From assembly GCA_012798185.1 (NCBI GenBank), contig JAAZNS010000450.1, forward strand, positions 1-19,852: 19,852 nt of DNA, read 5' to 3'. The translations under genes and the position numbers were made by a program. The notes under the pieces were generated by a model that saw only the letters and a program-made list of their open reading frames with translations, was not told the origin of the DNA and searched no databases. The DNA comes from Chloroflexota bacterium. Lineage in GTDB: Bacteria; Chloroflexota; Anaerolineae; Anaerolineales; UBA4823. Below are positions 7,127-15,856 of the stretch, piece by piece (the stretch's first letter is position 1; every line of letters begins with the position of its first letter).

Positions 7127-7190
7127 GTCACGGGTTGGGCGGTTATATCCAGCTACACATAAATTTCGATGCTGATTATTAGGAGTAATT

Positions 7191-8198
7191 ATGATCCAAG
7201 TTGAGGGCTTGACCAAAGACTATGGTTTACGGCGCGCAATCGACGATCTTACTTTCAATGTTAATAAAGGTGAGATTGTAGGTTTTTTAGGTCCCAATGG
7301 CGCGGGGAAAACTACCACAATGCGAGTCTTATGTGGTTATATGCCACCAACAGCTGGCAAAGCTAGTGTGGCTGGGTTTGATATTATCGAGCAGTCACTC
7401 GAAGCCCGGCGGAAAATTGGATACCTTCCTGAAACAGTCCCACTTTATCCGGATATGACGGTATTCGATTATCTGAAATTTATGGCAGATCTTCGCCACC
7501 TTCCCGAAGCTGAAGATCGGGTTGATGATGTTTTGGAAATGGTTCACATGGAAGATCGATCGGGAGGGTATATTGGAAATCTGTCAAAGGGAATGCGTCA
7601 ACGGGTTGGATTAGCTCAAGCTTTAATTCATGAGCCGGAGGTCTTGATATTAGATGAGCCAACGATTGGCTTAGATCCTGTACAAATCCATGAAGTCCGC
7701 AATTTAATTCGAGAAATCGGCAAAGAAAAAACCGTTCTTCTTTCCACACATATACTATCTGAGGCGCAGCAAGTATGTAACCGCGTTTTAATTATTAATA
7801 AGGGCAAAATCGTTGTCGAAGATACGCCTGAAGAGCTTCAAGCGAGGTTGGCTGGAGGAAGGCGAATAGCTGTTAGGGTCGCTGGAGACCCTCAAGGTTT
7901 GGATCAATTAATTGCGAACATTCCGGGAGTTTCTCGTGTGCTGGGTGTTTTAACCAACGGTATAGATTTTGAAACAGACCCTGGAAATGATGTTAGACCT
8001 GAAGTGGCTCGGAAACTTGTTGCCTCTGGATATGATCTTCTTGAGCTTAAACCTTTGGGATTGAGCCTTGAAGATATTTTCCTTGAATTAACGAAAGAAC
8101 AAAATGAGGAAATAGAGGAAAGGGAAGAAGATGAGCTTGAGGAAAGCGAAGTGGGGGAATTAGAGCAAGATGAAAAGGATGAACAGAAGGAAGGATAG
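7191..8198 (+). CDS. ABC transporter ATP-binding protein, GldA-like
   Basis: This 335-residue cytoplasmic ATPase drives the membrane complex encoded by the next genes. All ABC motifs are present: Walker A GPNGAGKTT (34-42), signature LSKGM (131-135), Walker B VLILDEPT (151-158), D-loop region GLDP and the switch His in STH (H187). At the Q-loop position it reads GYLPETVPLYPDM, with Pro-Glu instead of Gln, as in the GldA-like group. After the conserved C-terminal domain there is an acidic tail of about 35 residues, nearly all Glu, Asp and Lys. AGGAG sits six bases before the ATG at 7191. It stops four bases before the likely permease start, so the two are probably translationally coupled. The substrate is unknown; this group is linked to gliding in Bacteroidota but is much more widespread. 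Confidence 0.92.
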   Translation: MIQVEGLTKDYGLRRAIDDLTFNVNKGEIVGFLGPNGAGKTTTMRVLCGYMPPTAGKASVAGFDIIEQSLEARRKIGYLPETVPLYPDMTVFDYLKFMADLRHLPEAEDRVDDVLEMVHMEDRSGGYIGNLSKGMRQRVGLAQALIHEPEVLILDEPTIGLDPVQIHEVRNLIREIGKEKTVLLSTHILSEAQQVCNRVLIINKGKIVVEDTPEELQARLAGGRRIAVRVAGDPQGLDQLIANIPGVSRVLGVLTNGIDFETDPGNDVRPEVARKLVASGYDLLELKPLGLSLEDIFLELTKEQNEEIEEREEDELEESEVGELEQDEKDEQKEG

Positions 8199-8202
8199 CG
8201 CT

Positions 8203-8934
8203 ATGCGAAATGTATGGACCATCGCAAACCGTGAGTATAAATTATATTTTTCTACGCCAGCAGCTTACATGATTGCCGCTATGGTATTTTTGGTGATCGG
8301 GATAATTTTTTACGCCAATATCAATTATGCATTAATCCAACAATTTGCACCCAGCGCTGAAATTGTTATTGGGCCATTAGTTACGATTCTCATTTTTGCG
8401 TCGCCTGCAATCACTATGCGGCTGATGGCAGAAGAACAACGCCTTGGCACTATGGAATTGTTATTAACCGCTCCAGTGAGAGATTGGGAACTTATCGTAG
8501 GGAAATGGCTGGGTGGTTTTCTCTTTATGCTAACTATCATCGCAGTGACTTTAATCTATCCTCTGGTATTAAATCGAATGGTAGACCCAGGCATCGATCA
8601 AGGCTTATTGATTTCGGGTTATCTTGGATTGTTATTGATTACCTCAGCCTTGATTGCGATTGGGGTGATGGTATCTTCGTTTTTTAGCAATCAGATTGCT
8701 GTATTTTTTGCTACATTAGGCATATTTTTAGTGCTTTGGTTGATCAGTACCCCAGCCCAGGCGGTTGGCGCAGCTGGCGGGGAGCTGCTTAAGTTTTTCG
8801 ATTTTAGTGAACATTTCTATAACACACTATACATCGGCATTATCGATCTGGCTGATGTTATTTATTATTTGAGTATCACCGCGCTGGCGTTATTTCTTGG
8901 CACAATGTCAGTGGAAACACGGAGGTGGCGTTAA
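8203..8934 (+). CDS. ABC-2 type permease (GldF-like)
   Basis: This 243-residue membrane protein has about six hydrophobic helices, the membrane-spanning partner of the preceding ATPase. The N-terminus MRNVWTIANREYKLYFSTP, followed by AAYMIAAMVFLVIG, is typical of ABC-2 permeases: a short amphipathic helix before the first span. EEQRLGTMELLLTAPV, between helices two and three, is the conserved cytoplasmic coupling loop of this family. I chose ATG 8203 over the in-frame ATG at 8170 because GGAAGG lies about nine bases ahead of it, the protein then begins like its relatives, and the longer version would overlap the ATPase gene by 29 bases with an atypical basic leader. It ends one base into the start of the next gene (TAATG junction). 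Confidence 0.9.
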   Translation: MRNVWTIANREYKLYFSTPAAYMIAAMVFLVIGIIFYANINYALIQQFAPSAEIVIGPLVTILIFASPAITMRLMAEEQRLGTMELLLTAPVRDWELIVGKWLGGFLFMLTIIAVTLIYPLVLNRMVDPGIDQGLLISGYLGLLLITSALIAIGVMVSSFFSNQIAVFFATLGIFLVLWLISTPAQAVGAAGGELLKFFDFSEHFYNTLYIGIIDLADVIYYLSITALALFLGTMSVETRRWR

Positions 8935-10490
8935 TGAATCCCAAAATTCGTCGATTTGCCCCTATCGGCTTATACTTCGCGGTCATTGCAGCAATTGTTT
9001 CAATTGGGTTGTATGTTGTTCAACGTGAATGGAATCTTTATCTTCAGATCAGTTTGGGCTGCATTTTGATTGGATTAGCTCTTTTTACCATCCTTGATCC
9101 GGACAAGGTAAGAATTGCATTAACTGGAAGACAAGCTCGTTATGGAAGCAATGCGCTAGTTTTAAGCCTTGCATTTATCGGAATTCTTGTCGTTATCAAT
9201 TATTTGGCATATAAAAATACTAAACGATGGGATCTTACAGAAGAAAAACAAAATACTCTTGCGCAGGAAACCATCGATACGCTTAGTAAGCTGCCTCAAA
9301 ATGTTAAAGCGTTAGCGTTCTTTACCAGCCGGACTAATTCGACAAGCGCTAAAAATTTACTCGATCAATATAAATACTACGGAAAGGGTAGATTCGATTA
9401 TGAGTTTATCGATCCAGAAAAAGACCCGGTGGCAGCAAAAAATGCGAATATTACTGTCGATGGCACAATTGTTATGCAGATGGGTGATCGCAAGGACCCT
9501 GTAAAGTATGTATCGGAGCAAGAGTTGACTGCTTCATTAGTGCGGTTAATGAACCAAGATTCGCCAAAAATCTATTTCCTTACCGGGCATGGTGAAAAAA
9601 ATCTCACCGAAAGCGGGGATGAATCTTATTCCCGCGTGAAAAGCACACTGGAAAGCAAAAATTACCAGGTTGAATCGTTGAATTTATTAGCTTCCAAAGC
9701 TATCCCAGAAGATGCGAGAGTTATTGTCATTGCTGGTCCGCAAAAACCAGTTTCGAAAGATGAAGTTGAATTATTAAAAACTTACCTTGATGATGGCGGT
9801 GCACTGGTAGTGATGGAAGAACCTACAGTGGTGACAAAATTTGATAATGAGCCTGACCCACTGGCGGATTACTTGAAAGATTCCTGGGGAATCGAGCTGG
9901 GCAATGACATTGTAGTGGATAATTCATCGCAGAATGCCTTTTTAGCAGTGGCTAACTCTTACGGCAATCAGTCGATTACTGAAAAACTGCAGGGAATGGT
10001 GACCTTTTATTGGACCGCGCGTAGTGTTCGGATAAGCGAAGAAACTTCAGATATCACTCGCCAGAATTTAGTGTTAACTTCACGGCAATCCTGGGCTGAA
10101 ACAGACCTAGAAGCATTGCAAAATGAGGAACAGCAACCTCAGATTTCAGCAGATCCGAGTGTGGATTATATGGGTCCAGTTACACTGGCAGTAGCTGCTG
10201 AAAATACAGAAAAGAAGCAGCGTTTGGTGGTTTTTGGAGATTCGGATTTTGCCAATAATTCTTTCTTTTCTCAATATGGCAACGGCGATCTATTTATCAA
10301 TACAATTGACTGGGCTTCTTACCAGGAAACATTGATCAACCTGACACCCAAAAATACTGTCAACCGGATTATGCTTTCCCCCAAGAAATACACCCTCGGA
10401 TTGATTTTGCTTGGGTCGGTATTTTTGTTGCCTGGATCGGTAATCCTGGGCGGTATCTTAGTTTGGTTTCAACGAAGACGAAGAGGATAA
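8934..10490 (+). CDS. GldG-like ABC transporter auxiliary protein
   Basis: This 518-residue protein has three hydrophobic N-terminal helices (about 11-28, 36-53 and 74-92), a large outside domain and a C-terminal helix (about 486-512) ending in QRRRRG. KRWDLTEEKQNTL (98-110) and YFLTGHGEKN (214-223) are hallmark motifs of the GldG / ABC_transp_aux family. Such proteins are always paired with a GldA/GldF-like ATPase and permease, as here; they probably form the extracytoplasmic part of the complex. The start is ATG 8934, which overlaps the permease stop by one base and has GGAGG (8921-8925) about eight bases upstream; the GTG at 8925 lies inside that ribosome site and is not credible. The transported substrate is unknown. 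Confidence 0.88.
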   Translation: MNPKIRRFAPIGLYFAVIAAIVSIGLYVVQREWNLYLQISLGCILIGLALFTILDPDKVRIALTGRQARYGSNALVLSLAFIGILVVINYLAYKNTKRWDLTEEKQNTLAQETIDTLSKLPQNVKALAFFTSRTNSTSAKNLLDQYKYYGKGRFDYEFIDPEKDPVAAKNANITVDGTIVMQMGDRKDPVKYVSEQELTASLVRLMNQDSPKIYFLTGHGEKNLTESGDESYSRVKSTLESKNYQVESLNLLASKAIPEDARVIVIAGPQKPVSKDEVELLKTYLDDGGALVVMEEPTVVTKFDNEPDPLADYLKDSWGIELGNDIVVDNSSQNAFLAVANSYGNQSITEKLQGMVTFYWTARSVRISEETSDITRQNLVLTSRQSWAETDLEALQNEEQQPQISADPSVDYMGPVTLAVAAENTEKKQRLVVFGDSDFANNSFFSQYGNGDLFINTIDWASYQETLINLTPKNTVNRIMLSPKKYTLGLILLGSVFLLPGSVILGGILVWFQRRRRG

Positions 10491-10494
10491 ATTT

Positions 10495-11094
10495 ATGATT
10501 AGACGTTCCACCTGGCTAGTTCTTGCGATTTTTGTTGTGTTATTAGCAGTTGTTTTATTACTGCCGAAAATCAAAGGAATTGGGACTGAAGCAACGCCTT
10601 CAATAACCCCTGCGTTGGAATCGCCGTTTACTTTTTCTGTGAGTGATGTTGTTGAATTCGATGTACTAAGCTCCGATGGTGTTTCAGTAAAAGTAAAGCG
10701 CGGCGAAGATAACAAATGGAAACTCGTTGAACCACAGGAAGAAATTTCTGAATCAAATAACGTCGAAGGGGTTGTTTCAGGGGTAATCAATATAAACCTG
10801 CTTTCAAAAATTTCCCCGCCACCTCCAGCGGATGTTTCGGGTATTGCTTCTCCCCAATATTTCGTTACGATGATCAACGCCAGCGGAAAGGAGGAAAAAT
10901 TTTCCATAGGAAATTTAACTCCTACATCCAGCGGTTATTATATCGAAACATCCGATAAACAAGTCTATGTAGCTGATAAATATAAAATTGAGCAAGTTAT
11001 TGACTTGGTGAAAAATCCGCCTATAAAAGAAACACCTACACCCACGCCAGAAATCAGTGAAACACCTTTGGCATCATCAACACCAAAGCCATAG
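10495..11094 (+). CDS. DUF4340 domain protein, membrane-anchored
   Basis: This 199-residue protein has one N-terminal anchor (WLVLAIFVVLLAVVLLLP, about 6-23) and an outside beta-rich domain of the DUF4340 type: FSVSDVVEFDVLSSDGVSV, RGEDNKWKLVEP and, later, SGYYIETSDKQVYVADKY. A Thr/Pro/Ser-rich tail ends the protein, suggesting a flexible stalk. DUF4340 genes regularly follow GldG-like genes, and this one starts four bases after the GldG stop with GAGG about eight bases before its ATG, so it is the last gene of the same operon. It is short for the family, whose members often carry two or more copies of the domain. Its role is unknown; an accessory part of the ABC complex is inferred from context. 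Confidence 0.78.
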   Translation: MIRRSTWLVLAIFVVLLAVVLLLPKIKGIGTEATPSITPALESPFTFSVSDVVEFDVLSSDGVSVKVKRGEDNKWKLVEPQEEISESNNVEGVVSGVININLLSKISPPPPADVSGIASPQYFVTMINASGKEEKFSIGNLTPTSSGYYIETSDKQVYVADKYKIEQVIDLVKNPPIKETPTPTPEISETPLASSTPKP

Positions 11095-11101
11095 ACGAGG
11101 A

Positions 11102-11135
11102 TGGTTGCAAAATTCATTGAACCAGCTAGTTTTTT
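11102..11135 (+). terminator. Probable terminator of the ABC operon
   Basis: TGGTT (11102-11106), a bulged G and CAA pair with TTG and AACCA (11117-11124) around a six-base loop. T6 at 11130-11135 follows after five bases. It lies eight bases past the DUF4340 stop. The stem is modest, so confidence is moderate. Confidence 0.5.
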
Positions 11136-11225
11136 CGAGTAATGTTTGATTGTGGTACTTAAAATGCAACATTTTACTTATCTATAAGAATATGTTTAGT
11201 TCGCAGATATCGCCCAAATTGGGTA

Positions 11226-11254
11226 TTGATTTTGAGATAAAAAACGTGTATTCT
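11226..11254 (+). promoter_or_regulatory. Predicted sigma-70 type promoter for the sigma factor gene
   Basis: TTGATT (11226-11231), a 17-base spacer and TATTCT (11249-11254), with TG directly before the -10 box. The predicted start near 11261 gives a leader of about 85 bases to the ATG at 11346. Confidence 0.55.
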
Positions 11255-11345
11255 GTTTCTAGCATAGATTTTGTTAAAGGTCTGTTATCGACGGGTGATG
11301 ATCTGGCGGTCGTAGGCGGTGAAGATGGGAATAGTTGGAGAAAAC

Positions 11346-12563
11346 ATGATTGAGGAAGATATCTTGAACGTGATTGACGATCACGATGATGAACATTCAT
11401 CGTTGGCTCGTTTAATCGAACTGGGACGCCAAAAAAATTTCATCACCATCGATGATATTCTTAGCTTTTTCCCAGAAGCTGAAACAGATGTTGATCAATT
11501 GGAAGAGGCATTTGCAGCGCTTATAAGCGCGGGTGTTCCATATCTTGATGATGCGCCAATTACTGGTCCCAGCGATGAAGAATTAGTTGAAGATGAAGAA
11601 GTTGAAGAAGAAGTCCGGCGTGAATTATCGCTTGACGATAATTACCTGGCAAACATTGATACCGATGATACGATTGGTTTGTATCTCAAAGAGGTGGGGC
11701 GGGTTCCGTTACTTACCGCTGAAGAAGAAGTTGAACTAGCCCAACGAATCGAGTGCGGCAGGCTGGCGCGTGAAGAATTGGCACGCGGCAATGTTTCTCC
11801 CAGACGAAGAACGGAGCTGCAAATCCTTATCGAAGATGGCTGGGCAGCTCGTGAACATTTGATCACTGCAAATTCCAGGCTGGTGATCAGCGTAGCAAAA
11901 AAGTATATGGGAAGAGGCGTTCCTTTTCTGGATTTAATTCAAGAGGGCAATATTGGGTTAATCCGTGCAGCGAAGAAATTCGATTATCGGCGAGGACATA
12001 AATTCAGTACTTATGCCACCTGGTGGATACGTCAAGCCGTTACTCGTGCTATTGCTGATCAGGGACGAACTATTCGTGTTCCTGTACATATGGGTGATCA
12101 AATCAATAAACTCTTACGCGTGCAACACCAATTAACCCAGCGGCTAGGCAGAGATCCTTCGGTGGAAGAATTGGCGGATGCCTTGGATGTAACACCGCAG
12201 AAAGTTGAAAATATGATTCAGGTTGCCCGCCGGCCATTATCTCTGGAAACGCCTACCGATGATGAAGAAGATTCCGTGTTAGGTGATTTTATTCAGGATG
12301 AGGAAGTCCCAGCGCCTGATGAAACAGCAACTTACAATCTATTGAAAGAGCATCTTGAAGTCGTTTTAAATGGATTGCCACCCCGTGAAGTCCGGATTTT
12401 ACAACTGCGTTATGGACTGTTAGATGGACAAGCCTACACCCTGGAAGAGGTGGGCAGAAAGATGGGTGTTACCCGTGAGCGTGTTCGTCAGATCGAAGCC
12501 CAAGCTTTAAGCCGCCTGCGGCATCCGGCGATTCGGCGAAAATTACGGGAGTATTTGGGGTAA
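11346..12563 (+). CDS. rpoD: RNA polymerase primary sigma factor (RpoD/SigA)
   Basis: This 405-residue sigma-70 protein directs RNA polymerase to housekeeping promoters. An acidic N-terminal segment (1 to about 100) resembles a compact region 1.1. Region 1.2 is TIGLYLKEVGRVPLLTAEEE (109-128). Region 2 holds the core-binding and -10 recognition parts: FLDLIQEGNIGLIRAAKKFD (194-213) and KFSTYATWWIRQAVTRAI. Region 3 follows (about 258-333). Region 4 has YTLEEVGRKMGVTRERVRQI (364-383), the -35 helix-turn-helix. The gap between regions 1.2 and 2 is small, as in Gram-positive-type SigA. The start is ATG 11346 with GGAG five bases upstream; upstream GTG/ATG codons (11319, 11325) lack a ribosome site. 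A group 2 paralogue cannot be excluded, but the presence of region 1.1 favours the primary factor. Confidence 0.93.
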   Translation: MIEEDILNVIDDHDDEHSSLARLIELGRQKNFITIDDILSFFPEAETDVDQLEEAFAALISAGVPYLDDAPITGPSDEELVEDEEVEEEVRRELSLDDNYLANIDTDDTIGLYLKEVGRVPLLTAEEEVELAQRIECGRLAREELARGNVSPRRRTELQILIEDGWAAREHLITANSRLVISVAKKYMGRGVPFLDLIQEGNIGLIRAAKKFDYRRGHKFSTYATWWIRQAVTRAIADQGRTIRVPVHMGDQINKLLRVQHQLTQRLGRDPSVEELADALDVTPQKVENMIQVARRPLSLETPTDDEEDSVLGDFIQDEEVPAPDETATYNLLKEHLEVVLNGLPPREVRILQLRYGLLDGQAYTLEEVGRKMGVTRERVRQIEAQALSRLRHPAIRRKLREYLG

Positions 12564-12580
12564 TTAAATATTATTATGTA

Positions 12581-12623
12581 AATAACACCGGTCAAAAATA
12601 ATCGAACGGTGTTGTTTATTTTT
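12581..12623. terminator. Bidirectional terminator between convergent rpoD and a glycosyltransferase gene
   Basis: AACACCG (12584-12590) pairs with CGGTGTT (12607-12613); with a G-U pair the stem extends to 12581-12616. On the plus strand it is followed by GTTTATTTTTTT, a strong T run for rpoD. On the minus strand a weaker T-rich stretch (TTATTTACATAATAATATTT) follows for the opposite gene, whose stop codon lies at 12616-12618. Confidence 0.85.
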
Positions 12624-14187
12624 TTGCGAAAATCAACATGCCATCAGAGCCATACATGTCCGTTGGAATTTTTTCGAGCAGTTTATATTGCTTTTGAAAT
12701 CGATCGTCTTTTAATAATCCCAACCTGCCATAAACTTCAAGAATGACAACATAATCGGGTTTGTAATCCATGATTAAATCTGGGGGAATGGCGTAATTGA
12801 TCACATAGTATTGCCTATCCAGCGGATAATAATTGAGTGCTTGCGATGAATTCAATCCAACCGTATCTAAAATACGCAGACCGGTAAAAAACCCTAAAAC
12901 ACCTACATCACCTGCAGCCAGTGTTGCATTGGGAGTAGTTTGGATTTCGGGTATTATTCGATCAGCTGCTTTTTTATACAATAATTCCAGCTCGATGTAT
13001 GCCATACCTGGTGCTGGAGAATTTGTGCCATGATCGGGAGTTAGAACCCAATTCCTGCAAGATAAAAAAAATGGAGGGAAAATCATCAACACCGGTATTA
13101 ATATCGAATTGAACATCGTCACTGGTTTTCTATCTGACAACATGTGCTCGATTTTTTCAAAAATCGAGCGGAAGAGTTTTTCTGCACCAATGAGGATGAG
13201 CATAAAATAAAATGGCAGCGGAGGCGTTAGATACCAGCGGAAGATCAATGGATTGGCAATAGCAAAAGCACCAAAATATAAAAAAGGATAAATCATAAGG
13301 TAGCTTATCCGCCGATCATTTTTCCAGAAATGGAGTACGCCTACGAGTGATAAGAAGGGGTATAAAACAAATCCAAGTCCGATTCCCCATGTGCCGAATG
13401 TAAGATTTTCGAAAAACGGTGTGGCATAATGTTGCAGTAAACGGATCAGCGCAGCATTGGCAGGTAATAGGTAAGTTACACTTTTCGCCAGGATCGAATG
13501 GGGGATTGGTGATCCAAAATAATAACTAGAAAAAATCACCCAGGGGAGGACGGATATTAAGAAGATACCGAATTCTTTTAATAACGATGAGTAATTCTTA
13601 GGAGAAGTAGAAAGAAACGAATATAACCGGCTTATAAAGAGTAAACCGATGAATATTAATGCATCGGGACGGGTGAGAAGGGATAGAGCCGCAAAAAGTG
13701 CAGCGAGAAAAAATTGGTTATGAATAACACAATACAACACGCTGACTAATAACAGTACATAAATGCTGGTTTCCAACCCGCCAATAGCGAATGTCACACT
13801 ATAGGGGGCAATCGCCCAGACCATTGATAGAGAAATCCCTGCAAATGGAAATCGGTATCGCTTACAAATTTGGAATAAAAGGATACATGTTGCAGCATCG
13901 GCAAAAGCATTGATCACCAGTGCGATCCAGGGAAAAGGAGCGTTAATATTTCCGGTAAAAAATGCAATAAAACTTAACAAAAGCGTATAGAGAGGCGTAG
14001 TTGTGCCTAAAATATGCTCACCCTGGTTGTAGACAAATCCATTCCCGGCTAAAATATTACGGGAGTATCGAAATGTAATAAATGAATCATCGATGGTACG
14101 CGGCCCAGGAATAATCCTTGCAACAAGAGCAAAGGTGAAAACGCCGATGAGAAAAAAGTATATCAGCCTGGATTTTTTATCCGACAT
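12616..14187 (-). CDS. GT-C type membrane glycosyltransferase (PMT/AftB-like)
   Basis: This 523-residue protein has roughly ten or more hydrophobic helices followed by a C-terminal outside domain. After the first helix, the first loop reads RTIDDSFITFRYSRNILAGN with GFVYNQGEHILGTTTPLY; the Asp-Asp pair (33-34) and the following pattern are typical of GT-C enzymes that transfer a sugar or arabinose unit from a polyprenyl-phosphate donor on the outer face of the membrane. I chose ATG 14187 over the in-frame ATG 14232: the shorter form begins MSDKKSRLIYFFL, a normal charged lead into the first helix. Neither start has a clear ribosome site, and a TATAAT at 14199-14194 would place transcription start at or near the 14187 ATG. 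Its acceptor is unknown. It is divergent from the next gene, with very close starts. Confidence 0.78.
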   Translation of the reverse strand: MSDKKSRLIYFFLIGVFTFALVARIIPGPRTIDDSFITFRYSRNILAGNGFVYNQGEHILGTTTPLYTLLLSFIAFFTGNINAPFPWIALVINAFADAATCILLFQICKRYRFPFAGISLSMVWAIAPYSVTFAIGGLETSIYVLLLVSVLYCVIHNQFFLAALFAALSLLTRPDALIFIGLLFISRLYSFLSTSPKNYSSLLKEFGIFLISVLPWVIFSSYYFGSPIPHSILAKSVTYLLPANAALIRLLQHYATPFFENLTFGTWGIGLGFVLYPFLSLVGVLHFWKNDRRISYLMIYPFLYFGAFAIANPLIFRWYLTPPLPFYFMLILIGAEKLFRSIFEKIEHMLSDRKPVTMFNSILIPVLMIFPPFFLSCRNWVLTPDHGTNSPAPGMAYIELELLYKKAADRIIPEIQTTPNATLAAGDVGVLGFFTGLRILDTVGLNSSQALNYYPLDRQYYVINYAIPPDLIMDYKPDYVVILEVYGRLGLLKDDRFQKQYKLLEKIPTDMYGSDGMLIFAKK

Positions 14188-14193
14188 ATTACC

Positions 14194-14201
14194 ATTATAA
14201 A
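14194..14201. promoter_or_regulatory. Shared, symmetrical -10 element for the divergent pair
   Basis: The plus-strand bases ATTATAAA contain TATAAA (14196-14201) reading right and, on the minus strand, TATAAT (14199-14194) reading left. They are centred on the self-complementary TTATAA. The -35 regions are poor on both sides (ATTTCA on minus, a T run on plus). Minus transcription would begin at about the ATG at 14187, a leaderless or near-leaderless message. Confidence 0.4.
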
Positions 14202-14215
14202 CGAGACAAACCGCG

Positions 14216-15856
14216 GTGAAATCATTTATCATTCACAATTCTGAAATGCACTGGTGGTGGGGGATAGTCTTTGCATTAATATGCGCGGTAATACTAAAAA
14301 TCACTTTATTCACTGGCGGCTTAATACCATTCAATGCTGATGAAGCGGTGGTGGCATTAATGGCGCGCCATATTTTGCAAGGGCAATTTCCCATATTCTT
14401 TTATGGACAAGCCTATATGGGCAGCCTGGACGCCTGGCTGATTGCAGGGGGATTTTTAATCTTTGGGCAGCAAATTTGGGTCATTCGATTAGTACAAATG
14501 ATTATTTACCTGGGAACAATATTTACTACAGCGCTGATAGCCAAATCCATTAGTGGAAATGAGAGGAATGGTATTGTTGCAGCGTTATTAATGGCATTTC
14601 CCACCATTAATGTAACACTATACACTACTGCCTCCCTGGGAGGATATGGGGAGACAATGCTGATTGGGAATATCATAATCCTGGCTGCACTGCGCATAGC
14701 CAATCTATCCGAAACAAGAATGTTTGCTAATTGGTTGATTTTTGGTTTTTTTATCGGTTTAGGGATTTGGGTGTTCGGTTATTCTTTAGTTTATTCGATT
14801 CCTGCGCTGATCTGGCTGATGTGGCAAATTATCCTTCGCATAAAATCCATAAAATTATCTAGCAGAGAAATTGTAAATGGGATTATCGCTAATTTTCTTG
14901 GATTGATGATTGGTGGAATAATTGGATGCTTTCCATTGCTAATTTTTGCTTATTCAAACGGGATGGGTCGGTTATTCTCAGAGTTGAGGGGCGGAGCTAT
15001 CGCAGGTGTAGAACAGCTTTCTTACCTTCAGCAGATTAGCCAACATTTGTGGAGTTTGCTGGTTTTGGGGAGCACGGTCATATTTGGAATACGTCCGCCT
15101 TGGGAAGTGCGCTGGCTGGTATTGCCCTTGCTTCCTTATGCGATGGTATTTTGGCTTGGTGCAGTCTGTTTTGGCATCAATCATTCGATTAAAATCCAGC
15201 GATCGAAGCCGGGCTGGTTATTATTAACTGGGGTAGTAGCCTGTGTCTGTTTGGGATTTGTTATGACGCCTTTTGGCGCAGATCCTTCGGGGCGATATTT
15301 TTTAGTATTGATGGCTCCGCTGGCAATCATGGCTGCTGAGATGATCTTATGGTCATATGAACGAATTGGGAAATGGAGTTTTACACTGGCTGGGCTGATT
15401 ATTATCTATAATATTGCCGCAACGATCCAATGCGCTAACCGCTATCCTCCCGGGATCACCACCCAGTTTTATGAAATTTCTCAAATCGATCACCGTTACG
15501 ACCAGGAATTAATCGATTTCCTGATCGAGCATGACGAAAAGTATGGTTATTCCAATTATTGGGTGAGTTATCCTCTGGCTTTTTTGTCGCAGGAAGAACT
15601 CATCTATACACCAAGACTGCCTTATCACGCCGATTTCCGTTATACTGAACGTGATAATCGTTATCTACCGTATGAACAAATGGTTGATTCTTCAAAAAGA
15701 GCTGCGTATATCACCACTAATCACCCAGCGCTAGACCAGTATTTACGAAACGAATTTACTAAACTGGATGTCGCGTGGCAGGAAGCAGAGATGGGCGATT
15801 ACCATATATTTTATGATCTCTCTCGGAAAGTAACGCCGGAGCAAATCGACCTGTGA
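14216..15856 (+). CDS. GT-C/GT39-like membrane glycosyltransferase
   Basis: This protein of up to 546 residues has about ten hydrophobic helices and a C-terminal soluble part (from about 420) rich in Tyr and Asp. After the first helix it reads PFNADEAVVALMARHILQGQ then FPIFFYGQAYMGSLDAWL; the Asp-Glu pair (42-43) occupies the catalytic position in the first outside loop of GT39-like enzymes, which use dolichyl- or undecaprenyl-phosphate sugars. The start is uncertain: GTG 14216 gives the full length, while ATG 14246 gives 536 residues and begins directly at the first helix (MHWWWGIVFALI). Neither has a Shine-Dalgarno sequence. The stop overlaps the next gene's GTG by four bases, so both belong to one operon. 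Sugar and acceptor are unknown. Confidence 0.75.
   Translation: MKSFIIHNSEMHWWWGIVFALICAVILKITLFTGGLIPFNADEAVVALMARHILQGQFPIFFYGQAYMGSLDAWLIAGGFLIFGQQIWVIRLVQMIIYLGTIFTTALIAKSISGNERNGIVAALLMAFPTINVTLYTTASLGGYGETMLIGNIIILAALRIANLSETRMFANWLIFGFFIGLGIWVFGYSLVYSIPALIWLMWQIILRIKSIKLSSREIVNGIIANFLGLMIGGIIGCFPLLIFAYSNGMGRLFSELRGGAIAGVEQLSYLQQISQHLWSLLVLGSTVIFGIRPPWEVRWLVLPLLPYAMVFWLGAVCFGINHSIKIQRSKPGWLLLTGVVACVCLGFVMTPFGADPSGRYFLVLMAPLAIMAAEMILWSYERIGKWSFTLAGLIIIYNIAATIQCANRYPPGITTQFYEISQIDHRYDQELIDFLIEHDEKYGYSNYWVSYPLAFLSQEELIYTPRLPYHADFRYTERDNRYLPYEQMVDSSKRAAYITTNHPALDQYLRNEFTKLDVAWQEAEMGDYHIFYDLSRKVTPEQIDL

Noticed and set aside
8170..8202. Longer start of the ABC permease at ATG 8170.
   Set aside because: It would add an atypical charged leader and overlap the ATPase gene; ATG 8203 has the better ribosome site and family-like N-terminus.
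11319..11345. Upstream GTG/ATG starts (11319, 11325) for the sigma factor.
   Set aside because: No ribosome site precedes them, whereas GGAG lies five bases before ATG 11346.
11150..11353. Small plus-strand open frame of 67 residues upstream of rpoD.
   Set aside because: It covers the predicted rpoD promoter and leader, has no ribosome site and shows no recognisable protein pattern.
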